From an uncultured Persicitalea sp. (GTDB lineage: Bacteria > Bacteroidota > Bacteroidia > Cytophagales > Spirosomataceae): a stretch of 19,062 bases of DNA. A model generated the notes under the pieces. That model was not told the origin of the DNA and made no database searches. It saw only the letters and a list, made by a program, of their open reading frames with translations. The stretch lies in the NCBI GenBank assembly GCA_950075905.1, contig CATMVR010000014.1, positions 1 to 19,062 on the forward strand, in the 5' to 3' direction. Of the stretch, positions 13,445 through 19,062 are shown piece after piece. Positions within the stretch are counted from its first letter, which is position 1; the number at the start of each line of letters is the position of its first letter. Both the position numbers and the translations under genes were made by a program.

Positions 13445-16400
13445 ATGAATCTACGTGTATTCCTTCCATTCGCCCTGTCTTCTTTTAGTCGGGCTTTGCT
13501 TAATCTACTGCTATTGAGCGTGCTTTGTTTCGAAGCCAGCGCTCAGACTATTCTCACGGGTCGGGTGACCGATCAGGCAACCGGCGAACCAATCCCGGGT
13601 GTCAGTATCATCGCAAAAGGCACCAATACCGGTACCAGTACTACTACCGAAGGTACCTACCGCCTCAGTGTGCCGGCTTCGTCTACCACGTTGGTGTTTT
13701 CCTTTGTGGGCTTCTCTACCCAGGAAATTGCTATCAACAACCGTTCCACCATCGACGTAGCCATGTCTACCGACCTGCGGCAGTTGCAGGAAGTAGTGGT
13801 TACGGCTCTTGGTATCAAAAAAGACATCCGCCGCACGGGGGTGGCCATTCAGACGCTGGATGGTGCCTCTACGGTAAAAGCCCGCGAGCCCAACGCCATC
13901 AACGCCCTGGCCGGTAAGGTAGCCGGTCTGACCATCGGTACGCAGCCCGAGCTGCTGCGTCGCCCCAATATTCTGCTGCGGGGAAACTCTGATGTGCTGT
14001 TTGTGGTAGACGGCGTACCCGTCAATTCCGATACCTGGAACATCAGTCCCGACGACATCGAAACCTACTCCGTCCTGAAAGGGGCTACCGCGTCGGCCCT
14101 CTACGGATTTCGGGGGAAGAACGGCGCCATCCTGATCACCACCAAGCGCGGTACCAAAGACAAGCGCGGTTTTTCGGTGGATGTAAACTCCTCTACCATG
14201 GTGGATAATGGCTTTTACGCCATTCCCAAAGTGCAGGACGAGTACGGCCCCGGCGACCACGGCCGCTATGCTTTTGGTGATGGAAAAGGCGGCGGACTCA
14301 ACGACGGCGACTACGACGGTGGCTGGGGACCCAAGTTTGAAGGCCAGTCAATTCCGCAGTATGATAGCCCCGTAGACCCCGTCACGGGCGTACGGCAGGG
14401 TACTCCCTGGGTGGCACGTGGCAAAGACAACCTCACCCGTTTCCTCAATCCGGGTATTCTTTCTACCAACAATATTTCAGTGTCGGCTTCCAGCGAGAAA
14501 TACAACCTGCGCTTCTCGACCTCACACACCGCCCAGAAAGGTATCGTGCCCAACACTAAGCTGAACATTACGAACTTCAACGTGACGGCTGACTACAAGT
14601 TTTCGGACCGTTTGAAGTTTGAGTCGGGTCTGCAATACAACCGGCAGTACACGCCTAATATTCCTGACATCAACTACGGCCCCAACTCCATCATCTACAA
14701 CATGGTACTCTGGGCCGGAGCCGACTGGGACGTAGACGATATGCGCAACTACTGGCAACCTGGCAAAGAAGGGATTCAGCAAATATACGCCGAGTACCAG
14801 CGCTACAACAACCCCTACTTCATGAGCTACGAATGGCTGCGTGGTCACTACAAAACGGACATCATCGGCCAGGCCGCCATGACCTACAAGCTCACCGACT
14901 TCCTGGACGTAATGCTGCGCACGCAGGTAACCACCTGGAACCTGTTCCGCTCGGAGAAGTTTCCTTACTCCGCCGGCTCCTACGGCCGCGACGAACGCCG
15001 GGGCGACTACCGCGAAGACCGCCGCAACCTGTTTGAAAACAACACCGACGTGCTCGTTCGCTTTGACAAGGACCTGTTTCCGGGCCTGAACGCCAAGGTA
15101 TGGGCGGGGGGTAATATCCGTAGTTTTGAGTATAACTCACAGTACGGCTCTACCGACTACCTGAACGTACCCGGTCTTTACAATTTCAGTAACTCGGCAC
15201 GTCCAGTCCGAACGTCAAACTTCGCCTCGGCCATGCGGGTGAATTCGGCCTACTACTCGGCCGACTTTACCTATAAGGATTATTTTACGGTTTCCACCAC
15301 AGGTCGGGTAGATAAACTTTCAACGCTGCCCACTGGCAACAATACGTTTTTCTATCCTTCCGTAGCGCTTTCTACGGTACTTTCCGACTATATTCAATTA
15401 CCAGAAATTGTGTCGTTCTTTAAGCTGCGCGGTTCGTACGCCAACGTAAAAGATGGCCTGACCCGTTCGACTATCGGCACTACCCCCGCCCTGGGCGACG
15501 GCAACCCGATTGGCTATGGCGATCAGTACTACTCGCCTTACGACGGCCCTACGTACCAGAACGCCGCCGTCTACTCGACTCCCTTTGCCTACAACAACAC
15601 CCCTTCGGCCTACTACACCAACACGCTCAACAACCCCAACCTGCAGCCTAGCTCTACGTCGCAGGCGGAGGTAGGTCTGGACTTCCGCATCATGCAAAAC
15701 AAGCTCGGACTGGACGGTACCTACTTTGTATCCAACGAAGGTCCACGGATTTTCTCCCTGCCGGTTTCTACTACCACGGGTTACGGCTCGGCGCTGGTAA
15801 ACGGCATCAAAACCCGCAAAACGGGCTGGGAAGTAGCGCTGACGGGTTCGCCACTGCGCTCGGCCACGGGTCTGAACTGGGACATCGTCGCCAACTACTC
15901 CACATTCAAGGAGGTATTGACGGAGATTTACCCTGGGGTAGACGCATTGAATACGTTCTTCCGGGTAGGCGATCGTCTGGATAAGTACTACGGCCGGGCG
16001 TTTGCCAAAACCGCTGACGGTCAGATCATCAACGACGCCTCGGGGCGGCCGATCTACCTGCCGGTCAGTCAGTTCCTGGGCTACGTGAATCCTAAATTTG
16101 TATTCGGTATCAACAACAAATTCAGCTATCGCGACTTCAATTTCAGCTTCCAGTTTGATGGTCGTATTGGTGGGGTCATCTCCAACTACGTGCAGCAGCA
16201 GACCTTCCGGGGCGGTCGCCACATTGCGACCGTGCAGGGTGCCATGGGCGAAGCCCGCTACCAGGATTACCTGGGCAACCGTACCTGGGTAGGCGAGGGC
16301 GTGCAGGTATCTAACGGCGCTTCGCTGAATTTCGATGCCGACGGTAAAATCACTAATCTCGACGAGCTGAGCTTTACCCCCAATACCACCAGGCAGTTTT

Positions 16401-16684
16401 TGCAGGACTGGGTGAGCCGGTACTACAACTCCAACGAAGGCAACCTCATGAGCCGCTCGTTCGGGATGCTGCGCGAGGTGGTGATTGGCTACTCCCTGCC
16501 CGCCGGTTTGCTGGAAAAAAGTAAGTTTATCCGTAACGCCACGGTATCGCTCGTGGGTCGTAACCTGCTGTATTTTGCCGAGAAAAAGGACATTGACCTG
16601 AACCAGTACATTTCGGGTGGTGCTTCCGGCTTGCAGACACCTTCTACCCGCCGGTATGGTGTCAACCTCAATCTTACCTTCTAA
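13445..16684 (+). CDS. SusC/RagA-family TonB-dependent outer-membrane transporter
   Basis: The product has 1079 residues from ATG 13445; a TTG four codons upstream is less likely. The signal peptide spans about 1-34 (ending ASAQ). A carboxypeptidase-regulatory-like domain follows (about 36-110: GRVTDQATGEPIPGVSI), then a TonB-box-like EVVVTALG (116-123), the plug (about 130-235, with LRGNSDVLFVVDGVPV and the TKRG ending) and a long barrel closing with a terminal Phe (GVNLNLTF). SusC proteins import oligomers with a SusD lipoprotein lid, powered by TonB. The paired SusD gene begins 46 nt downstream. No regulator or glycoside hydrolase is adjacent, so the substrate is not told by context, although a phosphodiesterase gene follows the pair. 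Confidence 0.97.
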   Translation: MNLRVFLPFALSSFSRALLNLLLLSVLCFEASAQTILTGRVTDQATGEPIPGVSIIAKGTNTGTSTTTEGTYRLSVPASSTTLVFSFVGFSTQEIAINNRSTIDVAMSTDLRQLQEVVVTALGIKKDIRRTGVAIQTLDGASTVKAREPNAINALAGKVAGLTIGTQPELLRRPNILLRGNSDVLFVVDGVPVNSDTWNISPDDIETYSVLKGATASALYGFRGKNGAILITTKRGTKDKRGFSVDVNSSTMVDNGFYAIPKVQDEYGPGDHGRYAFGDGKGGGLNDGDYDGGWGPKFEGQSIPQYDSPVDPVTGVRQGTPWVARGKDNLTRFLNPGILSTNNISVSASSEKYNLRFSTSHTAQKGIVPNTKLNITNFNVTADYKFSDRLKFESGLQYNRQYTPNIPDINYGPNSIIYNMVLWAGADWDVDDMRNYWQPGKEGIQQIYAEYQRYNNPYFMSYEWLRGHYKTDIIGQAAMTYKLTDFLDVMLRTQVTTWNLFRSEKFPYSAGSYGRDERRGDYREDRRNLFENNTDVLVRFDKDLFPGLNAKVWAGGNIRSFEYNSQYGSTDYLNVPGLYNFSNSARPVRTSNFASAMRVNSAYYSADFTYKDYFTVSTTGRVDKLSTLPTGNNTFFYPSVALSTVLSDYIQLPEIVSFFKLRGSYANVKDGLTRSTIGTTPALGDGNPIGYGDQYYSPYDGPTYQNAAVYSTPFAYNNTPSAYYTNTLNNPNLQPSSTSQAEVGLDFRIMQNKLGLDGTYFVSNEGPRIFSLPVSTTTGYGSALVNGIKTRKTGWEVALTGSPLRSATGLNWDIVANYSTFKEVLTEIYPGVDALNTFFRVGDRLDKYYGRAFAKTADGQIINDASGRPIYLPVSQFLGYVNPKFVFGINNKFSYRDFNFSFQFDGRIGGVISNYVQQQTFRGGRHIATVQGAMGEARYQDYLGNRTWVGEGVQVSNGASLNFDADGKITNLDELSFTPNTTRQFLQDWVSRYYNSNEGNLMSRSFGMLREVVIGYSLPAGLLEKSKFIRNATVSLVGRNLLYFAEKKDIDLNQYISGGASGLQTPSTRRYGVNLNLTF

Positions 16685-16730
16685 GGAGAAGCAGAAAAGT
16701 ATTCAGTATACAATTTAATCACTCGTTGAT

Positions 16731-18326
16731 ATGAAAATTAGAAATTACATACAAATCGCATTCGTTGGGTTAGGATTGACCCTGGTAAGCTGCGAACAAT
16801 CTTTCGAGGAACTCGAAAAAGACCCCAACCGGGCCGTATCGGCCCCCGCCTCGCTGGTGTTGCAGGGCGTGGAGTTTGACATGTATAACAACACCGGCCG
16901 ACCGTTTAGCTCCGAGATGCGCTGGAACCAGTTTTACGCCATCAACTACAACTACTACGGTACCAACGAGTACCAGTGGTCGGAAGCTCCTAACCATTAC
17001 TATACCCTGAAAAACGTGGTGCAGATGGAGCAGGAAGCCAAGCGCGCGGGAGCCGCCGACGTGAATGGCTACGCTGCGTTGGGCAAGTTCTTCCGGGCGT
17101 TTTACTTCGATCAAATGTCAGTACGCATGGGCGACCTGCCGGTGATGGAAGCACTGTCAGGTACTAATAACCTGACGCCGGGGTACGATTCGCAGAAAGC
17201 TATTTACGTGCAGATTCTGAAATGGCTGGATGAAGCCAATGCCGACATGGCGGCGCTGATTGCCAAGGGCGAGAATACCGTTCAGGGAGATTTTTACTTC
17301 AACGGCGACCTGCGCAAGTGGCAGAAAGTAGTGAACGCGTTCAAACTGCGGATGCTGATCCGGTTGAGCAAGAAAGAAGCCGATACCGACCTGAACGTGA
17401 AGGCCCGCTTTGCCGAAATGCTCAGTAACCCTGCCAAATTTCCGTTGATGGGCGGTATGTCAGATAATCTCCAATTCGTCAATAATATCTTTAACAAGTA
17501 CCCGTCCAATCCTGATAACTTCGGTTTTGACGCCACGCGGCAGAACATGGCCAAGACCTACATTGATCTGCTCGTAGCCCGCCAGGACCCTCGCGTAATG
17601 GTAACCGCCGAACCCGCCGGTGCCGAACTGAAAGCCGGCAAACTCCCCTCGGACTTCACGGCCTTCGTGGGAGCGAGTTCGGGTGAAGACCTCACTGATA
17701 TGTCGGAAAAGGCGGGCCGCAACAACGGTGCGGGCTTTGCGCCAGGCGTGTATTCGTTTCAGAGTCGCTCGCGCTACTACTCCAACTACGTGGGTGAGGC
17801 GGTATTCATTGTAGGCTATCCCGAAATGTGCTTCAACCTGGCCGAGGGCATCAACCGTGGCTGGGCCACCGGCAATGCCGAGCAATGGTACAAGCAGGGC
17901 ATTCAGGCATCCCAGGAGTTCTACGGGGTAAAAACCGGAGCCCTCACCATGCGCTACTCCCGCACCGGTGGCCGCGATGCCGCCGATTTTGGTACCTATA
18001 CAGTTAATTTTGACTTTGATACCTACTACGCCCAGCCTTTGGTGAAGTACAGTGGCAATACGGCCGCCGGACTCAGCCAGATTCTGACCCAGAAGTACCT
18101 GGCGTTCTTCATGAACTCGGGTATGGAAGCCTATTTCAACTACCGTCGCACGGGAGTGCCCACCTTCCTGACGGGCGTAGGTACGGGCAACTCCGGTCGC
18201 ATTGCGACTCGCTGGCAATACTTCTTCTCAGAGCGCACCACCAACGAAACCAACTACAAAGCCGCCATCCAGAGTCAATTCGGAGGCAAGGACGACATCA
18301 ACGATCCGCTTTGGATTTCAAAATAA
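16731..18326 (+). CDS. SusD/RagB-family outer-membrane lipoprotein (SusD-like)
   Basis: The product has 531 residues with a lipoprotein signal: hydrophobic 8-19 and lipobox LVSC with C21 as the lipidated residue. The acidic stretch after the cysteine (EELEKD) fits surface export in Bacteroidota. The start DPNRAV-PASLVLQG and the body rich in Tyr, Asn and helical TPR-like segments match the SusD-like family that pairs with SusC, of the type annotated as starch-binding associated with the outer membrane. It forms the lid of the importer encoded directly upstream. An intrinsic terminator follows 33 nt after its stop, so the operon probably ends here. Confidence 0.94.
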   Translation: MKIRNYIQIAFVGLGLTLVSCEQSFEELEKDPNRAVSAPASLVLQGVEFDMYNNTGRPFSSEMRWNQFYAINYNYYGTNEYQWSEAPNHYYTLKNVVQMEQEAKRAGAADVNGYAALGKFFRAFYFDQMSVRMGDLPVMEALSGTNNLTPGYDSQKAIYVQILKWLDEANADMAALIAKGENTVQGDFYFNGDLRKWQKVVNAFKLRMLIRLSKKEADTDLNVKARFAEMLSNPAKFPLMGGMSDNLQFVNNIFNKYPSNPDNFGFDATRQNMAKTYIDLLVARQDPRVMVTAEPAGAELKAGKLPSDFTAFVGASSGEDLTDMSEKAGRNNGAGFAPGVYSFQSRSRYYSNYVGEAVFIVGYPEMCFNLAEGINRGWATGNAEQWYKQGIQASQEFYGVKTGALTMRYSRTGGRDAADFGTYTVNFDFDTYYAQPLVKYSGNTAAGLSQILTQKYLAFFMNSGMEAYFNYRRTGVPTFLTGVGTGNSGRIATRWQYFFSERTTNETNYKAAIQSQFGGKDDINDPLWISK

Positions 18327-18358
18327 GCGTCTGATTAAAAATAGGTTTGGTAATTGAC

Positions 18359-18390
18359 AAAAAGCGGGGGTATCTTACTTCCGCTTTTTT
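18359..18390 (+). terminator. Intrinsic terminator of the susCD-like operon
   Basis: AAAAAGCGG at 18359-18367 pairs perfectly with CCGCTTTTT at 18381-18389, and six T residues (18385-18390) end the structure. It begins 33 nt after the SusD-like stop. Confidence 0.85.
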
Positions 18391-18486
18391 ACCTCATCCC
18401 CCCGGCCCCCTTCTCCTTGGAGGAGAAGGGGGTGGTCTCTCGCAAGGCACACCCCTCTCCTGCCAGGAGAGGGGCAGGGGTGAGGT
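18391..18486. repeat. Composite palindromic intergenic repeat (REP- or MITE-like)
   Basis: The block begins with ACCTCA (18391-18396) and ends with its complement TGAGGT (18481-18486). Inside are two tandem hairpins: CCCCCTTCTCC 18406-18416 with GGAGAAGGGGG 18422-18432, and CCCCTCTCCTG 18452-18462 with CAGGAGAGGGG 18464-18474. The two hairpins are also similar to each other. The whole is an imperfect 96-bp palindrome with no coding content, directly after the terminator. It looks like a dispersed, possibly mobilisable repeat; copy number cannot be judged from one window. Confidence 0.7.
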
Positions 18487-18537
18487 CAAACGCTACCGAA
18501 AGGTCAATTAAATAAGTCCATCTAAAATTTAGTCCAA

Positions 18538-19062
18538 ATGCGAATATTGCTTTTTCTTATCCTCCTTCTGCCAGTAAAAATAAACGCCCAGAAACGCGTC
18601 GTGGTCATCGGCCTCGATGGCCTTAGCCCGGACGGTATCCGCAAGGGAGATACCCCCGTGCTGGATTCCCTCATGAAAAACGGGAGCTATTCCATGAATG
18701 CCAAAGCGGTGTACCCTTCGTCAAGCAGCCCCAACTGGGCGTCCATGATTACAGGTACCTCGCCCGCCCACCATGAAATATGGTCCAACGACTGGAAACG
18801 TACAGACATCACCGATAAAGCCTACTGCGGCGGAGCCAAAGGGCAGCTGTACCCGACCATTTTCCGCGCCGTGCGTGAGCAGAATAAAAACGCCACCATC
18901 GCCTGCTTTTACGATTGGGACGATTTTGGCCGCTTGATGGAGGATGATGTGTGTACCGTGAAAATAGACGGAAAAGGTGAAGATGATACTGCCCAGCAGG
19001 CGGCTGAGTATATTGCTGCTAACGCCCCGCTTTTTACCTTTATTCACCTCGACCACGTGGAT
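18538..19062 (+). CDS. Secreted alkaline-phosphatase-superfamily phosphodiesterase (partial, C-terminus outside window)
   Basis: The frame from ATG 18538 is open to the right edge (175 residues). A signal peptide spans 1-18 (MRILLFLILLLP, ending INAQ). VVVIGLDGLSPDG (21-33) gives the first metal-binding Asp, D27. YPSSSSPNWASMITG (59-73) aligns with the nucleophile loop of nucleotide pyrophosphatase/phosphodiesterases (FPTxTxPN), with S63 at the position usually held by Thr. HLDHVD at the edge begins the second metal-site motif. The enzyme likely hydrolyses phosphodiesters or phosphoesters outside the cytoplasm. It follows the SusC/D pair on the same strand but is separated by a terminator and a repeat. 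Superfamily is firm, substrate unknown. Confidence 0.9.
   Translation, partial: MRILLFLILLLPVKINAQKRVVVIGLDGLSPDGIRKGDTPVLDSLMKNGSYSMNAKAVYPSSSSPNWASMITGTSPAHHEIWSNDWKRTDITDKAYCGGAKGQLYPTIFRAVREQNKNATIACFYDWDDFGRLMEDDVCTVKIDGKGEDDTAQQAAEYIAANAPLFTFIHLDHVD

Noticed and set aside
13511..14260. 249-codon minus-strand open frame inside the susC-like gene
   Set aside because: It is a shadow of the strongly supported SusC plug-domain coding frame.
17460..18218. 252-codon minus-strand open frame inside the susD-like gene
   Set aside because: It is antisense to a recognised SusD-like lipoprotein and shows no family features.
18391..18486. CRISPR array or integrase attachment site
   Set aside because: There are only two hairpin units, without regular spacers, no cas gene and no integrase nearby; the structure is a palindromic intergenic repeat.

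Overview
The window looks like a chromosomal segment of a Bacteroidota bacterium, most likely Cytophagales (Spirosomaceae-like). The reasons are a SusC/SusD pair, outer-membrane and lipoprotein signals of the Bacteroidota type, few recognisable Shine-Dalgarno sequences, several candidate promoters close to the Bacteroidota consensus (TTTG, about 19 nt, TAnnTTTG), and a G/C-rich palindromic intergenic repeat of a type I associate with this group. The lineage is inferred from gene content only; no rRNA or tRNA gene was seen.

Layout. (1) 1-2295, minus strand: a secreted GH43 glycosidase followed by a secreted M28 metallopeptidase that runs off the left edge. (2) 2296-2891: AT-rich regulatory spacer. 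(3) 2892-8704: the accessory core. It has a small secreted subunit gene (+), a 919-residue outer-membrane barrel protein (+), three more secreted subunit-like genes on the minus strand as a tight operon, and a divergent PapD-like periplasmic chaperone gene (+). Its base composition looks more AT-rich than its flanks. (4) 8884-10177: a voltage-gated potassium-channel-like protein with a C-terminal zinc ribbon, and a convergent DUF1761-type membrane protein sharing a hairpin terminator. (5) 10350-13189, minus strand: purK, purE, a membrane-anchored double-LysM protein and a 70-residue hypothetical. (6) 13445-18326: a SusC/SusD nutrient importer pair, then a terminator and a 96-bp composite palindromic repeat. 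(7) 18538-end: the start of a secreted nucleotide pyrophosphatase/phosphodiesterase-type enzyme.

The most interesting part is region 3. Four small secreted proteins share a core KSNxxW motif (three of four), a DQLL-S segment and an alternating C-terminal beta strand. They surround a large barrel protein with two N-terminal Ig-like domains and two C-terminal beta-sandwich domains, and a two-domain chaperone with a PapD-like donor strand. Together these are the parts of a chaperone-usher fibre system, but in Bacteroidota and with sequences unlike the classical proteobacterial families. I propose it as a candidate uncharacterised surface-fibre assembly locus. The functional claim is inference from architecture and gene order; the conserved motifs are directly visible.

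The flanking genes are ordinary housekeeping or nutrient-acquisition genes and probably do not take part in fibre assembly.
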